A stretch of DNA of 64,000 nucleotides from Bradyrhizobium sp. sGM-13 (GTDB lineage: Bacteria > Pseudomonadota > Alphaproteobacteria > Rhizobiales > Xanthobacteraceae), in the NCBI RefSeq assembly GCF_018398875.1, contig NZ_JAGWDK010000018.1:62001-126000 (forward strand), written 5' to 3'. Shown here one piece after another: positions 1 to 11,316 of the stretch. The notes beneath the pieces are model-generated. The model saw only the letters and a program-made list of their open reading frames with translations, was not told where the DNA came from and did not search any database. Both the position numbers and the translations under genes were made by a program. The first letter of the stretch is position 1. The number at the start of each line of letters is the position of its first letter.

Positions 1-495
1 CGGCTCCGGCAGTTTCTCACCATTGGCGACCGCGATCATCCGGTTGACGCCCGCCGAAACACCACCGGCGAAATCGCCGCTCTTGAATTTTGGCGTGATG
101 TCCTCGTCGATGATGCGCTTGGTAGTGGCATCCGTCAGCGCGCCCTCGAGGCCGTAACCGACCTCGATCCGCAAGCGGCGATCGTTCTTGGCGATCACGA
201 GAAGCGCGCCGTCATCGATCTTCTTGCGGCCGATCTTCCAGGCTTCCGCGACGCGGAGCGCGAATTGCTCGATGGCCTCGCCGTCCGTCGTCGGCACAAT
301 CAGCACGGCGACCTGGCTGCCTTTTCGCGCCTCGAGATCCCTAAGCTGCTGCGTCAGCGCGGCGACGTCGCCGGCGGTGAGCGTGCCGGTCCGATCGACC
401 ACCCGTCCGGAGAGCGGTGGCACCGCGACGAGTGCTAGTGCGGAAGAGGCCCAGCACAGCAGTAGCGCAAGAAGGGACGCTCTCGCAGCGTTCAT
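1..495 (-). CDS. TPM-domain (YgcG-like) protein, C-terminus cut by window edge
   Basis: The ATG at 495 opens a frame that runs off the left edge, giving about 165 residues. The first 22 residues are a hydrophobic signal peptide (SLLALLLCWASSALA). A TPM domain follows, with the typical early VVDRTGTL, a central QVAVLIVPTT strand and the RIEVGYGLEGALTD segment. TPM proteins are exported or membrane-anchored and often sit beside LemA; here lemA lies 20 bp upstream on the same strand, so the two probably form an operon. The usual C-terminal transmembrane or Gly-rich tail would lie outside the window. The biochemical role is not settled for the family. Confidence 0.85.
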   Translation of the reverse strand, partial: MNAARASLLALLLCWASSALALVAVPPLSGRVVDRTGTLTAGDVAALTQQLRDLEARKGSQVAVLIVPTTDGEAIEQFALRVAEAWKIGRKKIDDGALLVIAKNDRRLRIEVGYGLEGALTDATTKRIIDEDITPKFKSGDFAGGVSAGVNRMIAVANGEKLPEP

Positions 496-515
496 CGCAG
501 TGGCCTTTTCAGCCG

Positions 516-1124
516 CTACTTGGCGGGCGCCGGCGTCGGATTGAAGTCCACCTTCGGCGCCGTCGAGATCGCCTTCTCGTTCTCGACCGCAAAATTCGGC
601 TTTTCCTGGTAGCCGAACGCCATCGCCGTCAGATTGTTCGGGAACGTGCGGATGCCGACGTTGTAGTCCTGTACCGCCTTGATGTAGCGGTTGCGTGCCA
701 CCGTGATACGGTTCTCGGTACCTTCGAGCTGCGCCATCAGGTCGCGAAACAGCGCATCCGATTTGAGCTGCGGATAATTTTCGGTGACGACCAGCAGCCG
801 CGACAGCGCGCTGGTGAGTTCACTTTGGGCGGACTGGAATTTCTGGAACGCAGCGGGATCGTTCAGCACCTCTGGAGTGGCCTGGACGCTGCCGACCTTG
901 GCGCGGGCATTGGTGACGCCGAGCAGCACGTCTTTCTCCTGCTGCGCAAAGCCTTTTACGGAATTGACGAGATTGGGCACCAGATCGGCCCGGCGCTGGT
1001 ACTGGTTGACCACTTCTGACCACCCCGACTTGACCCGCTCGTCATTGGTCTGGATGGCGTTGTAGCCGCAATTGGTCAGGCTCAGCGTCGCCAGCGCCGC
1101 CAGTACAGTCCAAATTCTGCGCAT
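516..1124 (-). CDS. lemA: LemA family lipoprotein
   Basis: This 202-aa protein starts with a short hydrophobic segment ending in a lipobox-like LTNC (Cys19), then has the LemA signature: NQYQRRADLVPNLVNSVKGF near residues 40-60 followed by a long helical-bundle region. LemA proteins are membrane-attached proteins of unclear function. The length is normal for the family. Coupling to the TPM-domain gene 20 bp downstream matches the frequent LemA-TPM arrangement in proteobacteria, which suggests an envelope-related role. The family call is firm. Confidence 0.9.
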   Translation of the reverse strand: MRRIWTVLAALATLSLTNCGYNAIQTNDERVKSGWSEVVNQYQRRADLVPNLVNSVKGFAQQEKDVLLGVTNARAKVGSVQATPEVLNDPAAFQKFQSAQSELTSALSRLLVVTENYPQLKSDALFRDLMAQLEGTENRITVARNRYIKAVQDYNVGIRTFPNNLTAMAFGYQEKPNFAVENEKAISTAPKVDFNPTPAPAK

Positions 1125-1287
1125 CGAACTCTCCCAAAGGAAAGTTCAACGCCAACCTGTTTGATTGGTTGCGTCTGGCATGCAAGGCGCGAGCCTGCTT
1201 CAGGTTCATTTTGCAGCCCGATGGCCCTTGCCTATCATTCGCCGAAATAACAACATGGCCCGATAACAATAATTGAGGGAGGGCCGA

Positions 1288-2139
1288 TTGACCGCTTTCG
1301 AAACCATCGTCGTGGAGCGGCCGGAGCCGCGCATCGCGCGGATCGTGATGAACCGGCCCGAGGCGCGCAACGCGCAGAACCTGCAGATGACCTACGACCT
1401 CAACACCGCTTTCGATCAGGCTGTGCAGGACGACGCGGTCAAGGTCATCATTCTCGCCGGCAACGGCCCGCATTTTTCGTCAGGGCATGACCTGCGCCCC
1501 GGGGCCAAGAATACTGCCGGCGCGGATTTTCCGCCGGTCGGAAATTGGGGTGGGTTCGCCGAACCCAACGCCCACGGCCGCTTTGCGCGCGAGCAGGAAA
1601 TCTATCTGCAGATCACGCGGCGCTGGCGCAACCTCGCAAAGCCGACGATTGCCGAAGTGCATGGCAAATGCATCGCCGGCGGATTGATGCTGGCGTGGGC
1701 CTGCGACCTCATCGTCGCAAGCGATGATGCCGAGTTCTGCGATCCCGTGGTCACCATGGGCGTCTGCGGCGTCGAATGGTTCGTGCATCCCTGGGAACTG
1801 GGCCCGCGCAAGGCCAAGGAATTGCTGTTCACCGCCGACGTCTGGAGTGCGCAGGAAGCCCACCGGCTCGGCATGGTCAACCACGTGGTGCCGCGGGATG
1901 AGCTTTCCCCCTTCGTTATGAAGCTTGCTGAAAGGATCGCGGCAAAACCTTCCTTCGCGCTGAAGCTGACCAAGGAAGCGGTCAATCGCTCGGTCGATGT
2001 GATGGGACAGCCGGCGGCGATCGAGCAGGCATTCGCGCTGCATCAGCTCTGCCACGCACACAATCTTCAGGAATTCGGAATGATCGTGGATCCCGCGGGC
2101 CTTCACCCGTCCGTCCGAAAGCCGGCGCAGGCCAGCTAA
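1288..2139 (+). CDS. enoyl-CoA hydratase/isomerase (crotonase) family protein
   Basis: A crotonase fold of 283 aa is shown by VIILAGNGPHFSSGHDL (CoA binding and first oxyanion strand) and KCIAGGLMLAWACDLIVAS (second oxyanion loop). The open frame begins at a TTG at 1273, but a strong GAGGGAGG lies just before a second TTG at 1288, so 1288 is the better start. The enzyme probably hydrates or isomerises an acyl-CoA double bond. It precedes two acyl-CoA dehydrogenase genes by 21 bp, so the three likely form a beta-oxidation operon. The substrate cannot be read from the sequence. Confidence 0.88.
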   Translation: MTAFETIVVERPEPRIARIVMNRPEARNAQNLQMTYDLNTAFDQAVQDDAVKVIILAGNGPHFSSGHDLRPGAKNTAGADFPPVGNWGGFAEPNAHGRFAREQEIYLQITRRWRNLAKPTIAEVHGKCIAGGLMLAWACDLIVASDDAEFCDPVVTMGVCGVEWFVHPWELGPRKAKELLFTADVWSAQEAHRLGMVNHVVPRDELSPFVMKLAERIAAKPSFALKLTKEAVNRSVDVMGQPAAIEQAFALHQLCHAHNLQEFGMIVDPAGLHPSVRKPAQAS

Positions 2140-2160
2140 GAAAAGGCAAAAGCAAATCAG

Positions 2161-3291
2161 ATGGACCTCAACCTGAGCGACGAGCAGCGATTGCTGCGCG
2201 AAAGTGCCGACCGCTTCGTCAACGAGACTTACACCGCCGATCACCGCCGCAAGATCGCGAACGACCCGCTCGGCTTCAGCATGGATATCTGGAAGCAGTT
2301 CGCCGATCTCGGCTGGCTGGCGCTGCCGATCCCGGAGGCCCATGGCGGCCTCGGTGGCGGCGCGATCGAGATCGGTATTCTGATGGAAGCGTTCGGGCGT
2401 GGCCTCGTCTCCGAACCTTATCTCTCCACCGTCATCGGCACTTCGCTGATCTCGGAGTGCGGCACGGAAACGCAGAAGCAGGCGCTATTGCCGAAAATTG
2501 CTGATGGTTCACTGATTCTGGCATTCGCGCATTCGGAACGACAAGCGCGCTACGACCTTGCCGAAGTGGCTACGACAGCGAAGAGAACACCTGACGGTTG
2601 GCGTATCGACGGACAGAAGACAGCCGTCCTCGATGGCGGAGCCGCCGCGCAGATCGTCGTCTCGGCGCGAATTGATGCCGGCAAGATCGGTCTGTTCATG
2701 GTGCCGCAAGGTGCGGCCGGCCTCACCTCCCATGATTTCCCGCGGCTTGGTGGCGGCCGGGCCTGCAACCTCGAACTCAGGGATGTGGAGCTTCCCGCCG
2801 ATGCCCTGCTCGGCGACGGCAGCGACGCGCTGCCGGCGATCGAAGTCGTGGTCGACCGCGCCATGGCCGCGCTCGGTGCCGAAGCCGTCGGTATCATGCA
2901 GACCCTGCTCGACCAGACGCTGGAATACACGAAGATACGAAAGCAGTTCGGCCGGCCGCTCTCTGCCAACCAGGTGATCCGTCATCGCCTCGCCGACATG
3001 GCGATGCAATGCGACGAGGCGCGCTCGATGGCGTTACGCGCCGCGCTGATGGCCGATGCCGAACCGGTCACGCGCAGCCGCGCCGCCTCGGGCGCCAAAG
3101 CTAAGATCGGTAAATGCGCGCGTTTTGTCGCCGAACAGTCGGTCCAGCTTCACGGCGCGATGGGCGTTACCGAAGAGCTGGACATCGGCTCCTACTTCAA
3201 GCGGCTGCTCGCCTTCGAGACGCTGTTCGGCGGCAGCGCCCATCATTACCGCCGTCACGCCGCCCTCGGCGGACGAGCCGTTGAGGCCTGA
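2161..3291 (+). CDS. acyl-CoA dehydrogenase family protein, likely non-catalytic subunit
   Basis: The 376 aa carry the N-terminal helical domain (LSDEQRLLRESADRF), the middle beta domain and the C-terminal flavin helix region (YTKIRKQFGRPLSANQVIRH, about residues 260-280). Where catalytic acyl-CoA dehydrogenases carry a Glu near the C-terminus (YEGTxEIQ type) this protein has LFGGSAHHYR, and the alternative Glu position reads VVDRAMAALG. It therefore appears to lack a catalytic base. It sits 13 bp before a second dehydrogenase gene, an arrangement seen in heteromeric acyl-CoA dehydrogenases of steroid side-chain catabolism. Confident family, inferred role. Confidence 0.88.
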   Translation: MDLNLSDEQRLLRESADRFVNETYTADHRRKIANDPLGFSMDIWKQFADLGWLALPIPEAHGGLGGGAIEIGILMEAFGRGLVSEPYLSTVIGTSLISECGTETQKQALLPKIADGSLILAFAHSERQARYDLAEVATTAKRTPDGWRIDGQKTAVLDGGAAAQIVVSARIDAGKIGLFMVPQGAAGLTSHDFPRLGGGRACNLELRDVELPADALLGDGSDALPAIEVVVDRAMAALGAEAVGIMQTLLDQTLEYTKIRKQFGRPLSANQVIRHRLADMAMQCDEARSMALRAALMADAEPVTRSRAASGAKAKIGKCARFVAEQSVQLHGAMGVTEELDIGSYFKRLLAFETLFGGSAHHYRRHAALGGRAVEA

Positions 3292-3304
3292 AAGGAACAT
3301 ACCC

Positions 3305-4501
3305 ATGGATCTCACCTTCAGTGCCGACGAGCGCGCCTTCGAACAGGAAGTGCGCGACTTCATCGCGGCCAACCTCACGCCGGAGATGAAGCGCGCCACC
3401 GCGCTGACGCCTTCGGTGTTCTCGGATCCTGATATCGGCATGGCCTGGCAGCGCGCGCTGCACAAGAAGGGTTGGAGCGCCCCGGGCTGGCCGGTGGAGT
3501 ATGGCGGGCCGGACTGGACGCCGGCGCAACGCTGGATTTTTGAGGCCGAATGCGCCCGCGCCGGCGTGCCCAATGTGAACGTGATGGGCGTCAAGATGGT
3601 CGGCCCGGTCATCATCGGCTTCGGCTCGCCCGAGCAGAAGAATTTTTATCTGCCGCGGATTCTCTCAGGCGAGGATTACTGGTGCCAGGGCTATTCCGAG
3701 CCGGGCTCGGGCTCCGACCTCGCCTCGCTGAAAACCCGTGCCGCGCGCGACGGCGACGACTACGTCATCAACGGCACCAAGATCTGGACCACGCACGCCC
3801 ACCACGCCAACCGGATGTTCGCGCTGGTGCGCACCAACGAGACCGAGCGGCAGCAGGACGGAATCTCCTTCATCCTGATCGACATGAAGACCCCGGGCAT
3901 TACGACGCGGCCGATCCTGACCATCGGCGGCGACCATGAGGTCAACCAGGTGTTTTTCGACGACGTACGGGTGCCCGTCGCCAACCGCGTCGGCGAGGAA
4001 GGCAAGGGATGGACCTACGGCAAATATCTGCTCGAGTTCGAGCGCGGCTCCGGCATCGCCTCGGCCAAGCTGCGCGACGCGCTGAAGACGATTTCGGAGC
4101 TTGCCGAATCTGACGCGACCGGCCACGCCATCGGCGATCCCGATATCGCGGTGCGGATGTCGGAGATCGAGGTCGATATCGACGCGCTCGAGATGACGGA
4201 ATTACGTGTGCTGTCGGCGCTGCAGACCGGGCAAAATCCCGGCGCGGTGTCGTCGCTCCTAAAACTGCGCGTCAGCGAAATCCGCCAGGCGGTGACGCGG
4301 CTCGGCGTCGACGTGATCGGCAATGACGGGCTCTATGTCGAGCCAATGCGGCCGCTCTACCGGCTCAAGGAGGCGCCGGGAATCCCCGAGGAGTTGCTTC
4401 CCGTCGTGCCGGAATATCTCAACGGCCGGGCCTATACGATTTTTGGCGGCTCGTCGGAGATCCAGCGCGATATCGTCGCGAAGATGGTGTTGGGGCTTTG
4501 A
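3305..4501 (+). CDS. acyl-CoA dehydrogenase family protein, likely catalytic partner
   Basis: The ATG at 3305 gives 398 aa; upstream in-frame sequence overlaps the previous gene and is ignored. It has the N-terminal FSADERAFEQEVRDF, the flavin-binding YSEPGSGSDLASLKT segment near residues 130-145 and a C-terminal FGGSSEIQRDIVAKM. A Glu in LLEFERGSG lies where some family members place the catalytic base. With the preceding base-less paralogue it probably forms a two-gene heteromeric dehydrogenase acting on a bulky acyl-CoA. It reads towards the convergent molybdenum hydroxylase pseudogene, with a stem-loop repeat between them. Confidence 0.9.
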   Translation: MDLTFSADERAFEQEVRDFIAANLTPEMKRATALTPSVFSDPDIGMAWQRALHKKGWSAPGWPVEYGGPDWTPAQRWIFEAECARAGVPNVNVMGVKMVGPVIIGFGSPEQKNFYLPRILSGEDYWCQGYSEPGSGSDLASLKTRAARDGDDYVINGTKIWTTHAHHANRMFALVRTNETERQQDGISFILIDMKTPGITTRPILTIGGDHEVNQVFFDDVRVPVANRVGEEGKGWTYGKYLLEFERGSGIASAKLRDALKTISELAESDATGHAIGDPDIAVRMSEIEVDIDALEMTELRVLSALQTGQNPGAVSSLLKLRVSEIRQAVTRLGVDVIGNDGLYVEPMRPLYRLKEAPGIPEELLPVVPEYLNGRAYTIFGGSSEIQRDIVAKMVLGL

Positions 4502-4502
4502 G

Positions 4503-4587
4503 GCTGTCGTCCCGGGGCGATGCGAAGCATCGAACCCGGAACTCGAGATTCCGGGTTCGCGCTGACGCGCGCGCCGGAACGACGGCA
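4503..4587. repeat. Intergenic palindromic repeat, possible bidirectional terminator
   Basis: The 87 bp between convergent genes contains a perfect 11-bp inverted repeat, CGAACCCGGAA (4531-4541) and TTCCGGGTTCG (4549-4559), with a 7-nt loop, embedded in a longer element that starts TCGTCCCGGGGCGATGCGAA. Elements of this look are dispersed in Bradyrhizobium genomes (general knowledge). There is no T-run, so a classic intrinsic terminator is not clear, but the position between two stop codons fits 3-prime end formation. Confidence 0.65.
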
Positions 4588-4588
4588 T

Positions 4589-6912
4589 CTAGAATCCGCC
4601 CGCCCTCGCATCCCTTATCGCCTGCCAGACCTTCGCCGGCGTCAGCGGCGCGTTGAGCTGCTTGATGCCGAGCTCGCTCAACGCATCCATCACGCCGTTG
4701 GTGACGCAGGGCGGGCCGCCGATGGCGCCGGATTCGCCGCAACCCTTGGCGCCGAGCGGGTTGGTCCGGCACGGCGCGGAATCGTCCAGCGTCACCACGA
4801 TCGGCGGAATGTCGTCGGCGCGCGGCACGCAGTAGTCCTGGTAACTCGCGGTCAATAGCTGCCCTTCCTCGCTGTAGGCGACGCCCTCATAGAGCGCCTG
4901 CCCGATGCCTTGGGCGATGCCGCCGTGCACCTGGCCGGTCACCAGCATCGGGTTGACGGCAATGCCGACGTCATCGACCGTGGTGTAGCGCACCACCTTG
5001 CTGACGCCGGTTTCCGGATCGATTTCGACCTCGCAAATGTGAGTGCCGTTCGGCCAGCTCGGGCCGTCGACTTCGCCTTCGGAATCGACGGAGAGCCGCG
5101 CGCCATCTTCGTTCTTCGCGATCTCGAACAGGCTGATGCGCTTGTCGGTGCCGACCACCGTCAGCCAGCCGTCGCGGTACTCGATATCCTCGATGGACGT
5201 TTCCAGCACGTTCGAGGCCTTCTCGCGCGCCTTCTGAATCATGTCGTTGGTCGAAACTGCAACCGCCGTGCCGCCGACAAACAGCGAGCGCGAACCGACG
5301 CTGCCGAAGCCGGTGGCGAGATCGGTATCGCCCTGCACGACGTCGATCTTGTCCATGGGAATGCCGAGCGTATCGGATACCATCTGCGTGTAAGTGGTCT
5401 GCAGGCCCTGCCCCATCGCCATGGTGCCGGAATGCAGGATAATGCGGCCTTCCGCGGTCGCGTGCAGGCTGACCTTTTCGGTATGCGCGCGCCCACCAGT
5501 CCATTCGATATAGCTGGTAAGGCCGCGGCCGTAGAGCAGGCCCTTCTTCTTCGCCGCCTTCTTGCGCGCGTTAAAACCGTCCCAGTCCGAAAGCTCGGAG
5601 GCGCGCGACAGCATGTGCGCGAAGGCGCCGGAGTCGTACACCTGCCCGACCGCGTTGGTGTAGGGCAGTTGCGCCGGCTTGATGTAGTTGACCTTGCGAA
5701 TGGTGCGCGGGTCCATGCCGATCTGCCGTGCCGCAGCATCCATCAGCCGCTCGACGATGAACACGGCTTCGGGCCGCCCGGCGCCGCGATAGGCGCCGAC
5801 CGGTGCGGTGTGGGTCATCACCGATTTCACCTCGAAATGCACCAGCGGCAGATCGTAGACGCCGGTCTGCACGAAGGGCCCGAGCACCAGCGGAATGATA
5901 TTCGCGGTCCCCGACGAGTACGCGCCGGTGCCTCCGATCGAACGCACGCGGTAAGCGAGCACGCGGCCCTTGGCGTCGAGCGCGAATTCGCCGGTCGAGG
6001 TAAGATCTCGGCCATGGGTGCCGCCGACGAACTCGTCGGTGCGGTCGCCGCGCCAGCGGATCTTCTTGTTCAGCTTGGTCGCGGCGTAAGCAACGATGCC
6101 GTCCTCGGGATAGAGGCTGGTCTTCTGGCCGAAGCCGCCGCCGATGTCGCCGACCAGCACGCGGACGCTGTCCTTCGGCCGCTTCAGAATCGATTCCGCG
6201 AGCAAGTCCCGGGTCGAGCCGGGTGTTTGCGACTGCACGTGCAGGATCAACCGACCGGTCTTCTTCTCGATCTCGGCAATCGTCGAGCGAGGCTCCATCG
6301 CGGAGGGCACCAGCCGCTGGCTGACCAGGTCGAGCGAGACCGTGTGCGCAGCCTTGGCAAAGGCTTCCTCGACCTTGGCGGCATCGCCGTAGCTCATGGC
6401 AGCGACGATGTTGTCGGGCGCCTCGGGCCATACTACCGGTGCGCCGGGCTTCACCGCCTCGACAGGGTCGACCACCGAGGGTAGCACCTCGTAATCGACC
6501 ACGATCGCTTCGGCCGCGGTCTGCGCCAGCACGCGCGATGTTGCGACCACGGCGGCCACAGCTTCGCCGGCACACCGCACGATTTCATGCGCAAGCAGAC
6601 GTCGCGGCGGCACCGTCATCGGCGATCCATCCGGCCGCTTGAAGATCGCGAGCGTCGGGATGGTGCCGACATCGTCCTTGATCAGCTCCGCGCCGGTATA
6701 GATCGCGTGGACGCCCGGCATCCCGGCGGCATCAGTCGTATCGATCGAGACGATCTTTGGGCATGGGGCGAGCGCAGCACGTAGAGCCAGAGCGCGCCCT
6801 CGTCGGGCTTGTCGTCGATGAACTGCCCCTTCCCGGTGAGCAGTCTCTGGTCTTCCAAACGCTTGACCGGCTGGCCCGCACCGAAACGCATATTGCCGGG
6901 AAGAATGTTCAT
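4589..6912 (-). pseudogene. Frameshifted xanthine dehydrogenase/CoxL-type molybdopterin-binding subunit
   Basis: The N-terminal part (start 6912, MNILPGNMRFGAGQPVKR) encodes the usual aldehyde-oxidase first domain up to VLRSPHAQ. The match then continues in another frame as KIVSIDTTDAAGMPGV and runs about 715 residues to the stop at 4589. The switch lies at 6757-6760: only two bases separate the Ala codon and the Lys codon, a net loss of one base. The body has the AYRGAGRPEA loop, as in form-II (non-CO) CoxL-like hydroxylases, and a C-terminal GAKGCGESGAIGGP. No FAD or 2Fe-2S subunit gene is nearby. It is either a decayed gene or a sequencing error. Confidence 0.85.
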
Positions 6913-7055
6913 CAGTTTGTCCTTAGCTTGTTCGGATTGGGCGGGGTTTTAGCGGTTTTTCACCGCGAGACAACTCATTCAGCCCGCTGCAACAAGCGCC
7001 AGCGCTGAAGACGCAAGCACCGCGCGGGGTACGATTCTGCCCTTCAGGGGGACTA

Positions 7056-8156
7056 TTAGCCGCGGCTGATATCCACGATATCGACGTTGACATCGCGCGT
7101 TTCCGAACCGCGTTTCAATGTGATGCGGACGCTTTTGCCTGCACCGACCTGCTCGATCTGGTCGGTCAGGTCGGAGAGCCGGTGAACCGGCTTACCATCG
7201 GCTTGAACGATCACGTCGCCGAGCGCGCCCGAGTTGAAATCAACGCCACGGATGCCAGCCCGTTCGGCCGGACTTCCGGGCGCGGTGCGCACGACGATCA
7301 CCCCTTCGACGCCCATGCGCGTCGCAACGGCTTCGCCGGCGGCGACGATCCCGATCCCCGGGGTCGGCACCCGACCATTCTTGATGAGCTCGGGCACGAT
7401 ACGATTGACGATATCGGCTGGAATCGCGAAGCCGATGCCGGCGCTGGAGCCGGAGGGCGAGATGATGGCCGTGTTGACGCCGATCAACCGTCCCGCCGAG
7501 TCCAAAAGGGGGCCACCGGAATTGCCAGGATTGATCGCGGTATCGGTCTGGATCACATTGGCGATCTCGCGACCGCTGCTGGTCGGCAGCCGCCGCTTGA
7601 GCGCGCTGATGATTCCGCTCGTCAGCGATTGATCTAGTCCGAATGGGTTGCCGATCGCAAATGCAATTTGGCCTACCTTGAGGTCGTTAGAACTGCCAAG
7701 CGCCACCGGCGGCGGTAGTTGGCGCGGATTCCTGATCCGCAGCACCGCCAGATCGTAGTTCGGTGCAACGCCGACGATTGAAGCTTGGGCCACCTCGCCT
7801 GAGGCGAAGCGAACAGCCACCTCGCGGCCATTTTGCACGACGTGATTGTTGGTGACCACATGACCGCTACTGTCCCAGATAAAGCCAGTGCCGGAGGCCG
7901 CCCGCCCGGAGGCCGCCGGGCCTTCCTCTTCTTCGAAGGGATTGGCCACGGCGGATCGCGCCGCGACTTGCACGACGGATGGCGAGACGCGTTCGAACAA
8001 CTCGATGTTCGCGCGCTCGGCATCAGACAGCGGCCCACGCTGGTCGACGCTGCGGGCGACTGTATTGGTCCACGGGCTGTAGCGGATATTGGAGAGGGTT
8101 AACGCCACCAGTACGGCTGCGATAGCGGCTAATGAAAGCGCGAAACGACGATTCAT
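7056..8156 (-). CDS. HtrA/DegP-like trypsin-type serine protease with PDZ domain
   Basis: The 366-aa protein has an N-terminal membrane anchor (about residues 5-23), then a trypsin-like domain with a complete triad: His105 in VTNNHVV, Asp135 in NYDLAVLRI and Ser213 in NPGNSGGPL. One C-terminal PDZ domain (about residues 265-360) follows, which is the DegS-like layout rather than the two-PDZ DegP layout. It probably acts in the periplasm, attached to the inner membrane, in protein quality control or regulated proteolysis. It is divergent from an ftsH-like gene, and a near-palindrome lies in the shared upstream region. Confidence 0.9.
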   Translation of the reverse strand: MNRRFALSLAAIAAVLVALTLSNIRYSPWTNTVARSVDQRGPLSDAERANIELFERVSPSVVQVAARSAVANPFEEEEGPAASGRAASGTGFIWDSSGHVVTNNHVVQNGREVAVRFASGEVAQASIVGVAPNYDLAVLRIRNPRQLPPPVALGSSNDLKVGQIAFAIGNPFGLDQSLTSGIISALKRRLPTSSGREIANVIQTDTAINPGNSGGPLLDSAGRLIGVNTAIISPSGSSAGIGFAIPADIVNRIVPELIKNGRVPTPGIGIVAAGEAVATRMGVEGVIVVRTAPGSPAERAGIRGVDFNSGALGDVIVQADGKPVHRLSDLTDQIEQVGAGKSVRITLKRGSETRDVNVDIVDISRG

Positions 8157-8243
8157 CGATCACTCACTAGATATCGCGCAAAGCGCGATGCGGAAGGTAA
8201 GCAAGCCGGGCATCATCACCAACCAAACGTCCTGGCCGGACTA

Positions 8244-8267
8244 AAGTTTCTGAACTTTCAGAGACTT
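8244..8267. promoter_or_regulatory. 24-bp imperfect palindrome between divergent protease genes
   Basis: AAGTTTCTGAA (8244-8254) is mirrored by TTCAGAGACTT (8257-8267): 10 of 12 base pairs match around the centre. It lies in the 323-bp spacer between the HtrA-like start (8156) and the FtsH-like start (8480), where an operator for either promoter could sit. No matching regulator is known to me. Confidence 0.4.
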
Positions 8268-8479
8268 AATCATGCGGCAAAATCGACCGGCGGAGCTGAT
8301 TTATGCATGACGGTTTGTCGCGCAAGCAGCGGCATGCGCTTGAAACCAAATCCTGCCATTCTAATTGTTCTAAAGCCGCAGTCCGTCATTGCGCCACCGG
8401 TCCTGATCGGGCGCCTGGCATGGCCATCAGGCAAAGGTCCCGATGCGGCTTCCTGCGACAAGGCGTCCGGAGTTGCGAG

Positions 8480-10321
<1,842 letters not shown>

Positions 10322-10336
10322 GCTACGCCGGATATT

Positions 10337-10422
10337 GTAGGGTAGGCAAAGCGAAGCGTGCCCACCGTCTTTGCTTGAGCACGCATGGTGGGCACGGCAA
10401 AATGCGCCTTTGCCCATCCTAC
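10337..10422. repeat. Nested inverted-repeat element (Bradyrhizobium-type dispersed repeat)
   Basis: The outer arms GTAGGGTAGGCAAAGCG (from 10337) and the reverse complement of CGCCTTTGCCCATCCTAC (ending 10422) pair with few mismatches, and inner arms CGTGCCCACC (10357-10366) and GGTGGGCACG (10387-10396) pair perfectly. The element fills the gap between the convergent ftsH-like gene and the DapA-family gene, and could end transcription in both directions. Confidence 0.7.
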
Positions 10423-10440
10423 GGAATCTCGCAGGCTGCG

Positions 10441-11316
10441 TTATCCGAGGTCGCGCAGCGCCGCCTCGACCATCTGGCGCTGCTCGGCCGTAAGCGCCAC
10501 TTGCGGCGGGATGGGATCGCCGACCGCGTAACCCTGGATGTCGAGCCCGGCCTTGATGCAGGCGGCGAGGTTGAACCGCGCAAAAGCCTCGTTGATGCGC
10601 CACAGTTTGCGCTGCAATGCCATCGCCTCATCCCAGCGCGCCGCCTCGCAGAGCTTGTAGAGTTCGACGCTCTGCCGCGGGATGATGCAGGCAGGACCGG
10701 CCATCCAGCCCACCCCACCGATCAGCATCACCGCCGCCGGGATGTGGGCGGATGCGGAGAACACGCGGATCGCCTCCCCACAGCGGTTCATGATCGATAG
10801 CAGCCGGCCGGTATTGGTGGAGGCGTCCTTGATGTAGCCGATGCGCGGATGGGTCGCGAGCCGCGCGATCACGTCAAGCGTGAGATCGGAGCGCTGGAAT
10901 TGCGGATTGGTGTAGATCACGACGGGAATGTCGACCGCGTCAGCAATGGCGCGGAAATAGGATTCGACCTGCGCGTCGTCGAGCGGGAAGTAAGCCTCCA
11001 TGATCGCGAGAATCCCGTCGGCGCCGAGCTTCTGATACGCCTTCGCCTGCGCCACCGCATCCGCCGTTGACGTCGAGGCGACGCCGGCGATCACCGGCAC
11101 GCGGCCATCAGCGGCTTCGATCGTGGCCTGCACGACGCTGGCACGCTGCGCCTGGTTGAGATAGGCGAACTCGCCGGTCGACCCCAGCGGCGTCAGCCCA
11201 TGCACGCCTGCCTTGATGAGGTCGTCGCAGAGCCGGCTCAGCACTTCCGTGCGAATTTGACCGGATCCATCGACTGGTGAGACCAGGTAGGGAAAGACGC
11301 CGTGAAAATCAGCCAT
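10441..11316 (-). CDS. Dihydrodipicolinate synthase (DapA) family lyase/aldolase
   Basis: The start at 11316 (MADFHGVFPYLVSP) gives 291 aa, the normal family length; the longer frame from 11430 adds a non-conserved tail. It is a class I aldolase TIM barrel with the GSTGEF loop (45-50), Tyr135 in VVIYTNP and Schiff-base Lys163 in GYIKDAS. Family members condense or cleave pyruvate or related oxo acids; there are no lysine-biosynthesis neighbours, so a catabolic lyase (for example on a sugar acid or hydroxy-oxo acid) is as likely as DapA itself. It stands alone. Confidence 0.87.
   Translation of the reverse strand: MADFHGVFPYLVSPVDGSGQIRTEVLSRLCDDLIKAGVHGLTPLGSTGEFAYLNQAQRASVVQATIEAADGRVPVIAGVASTSTADAVAQAKAYQKLGADGILAIMEAYFPLDDAQVESYFRAIADAVDIPVVIYTNPQFQRSDLTLDVIARLATHPRIGYIKDASTNTGRLLSIMNRCGEAIRVFSASAHIPAAVMLIGGVGWMAGPACIIPRQSVELYKLCEAARWDEAMALQRKLWRINEAFARFNLAACIKAGLDIQGYAVGDPIPPQVALTAEQRQMVEAALRDLG

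Noticed and set aside
4910..6484. 524-codon plus-strand open frame
   Set aside because: Antisense to the CoxL-type gene; composition (many His, Arg, Asp) is typical of GC-rich shadow frames and no fold is recognisable.
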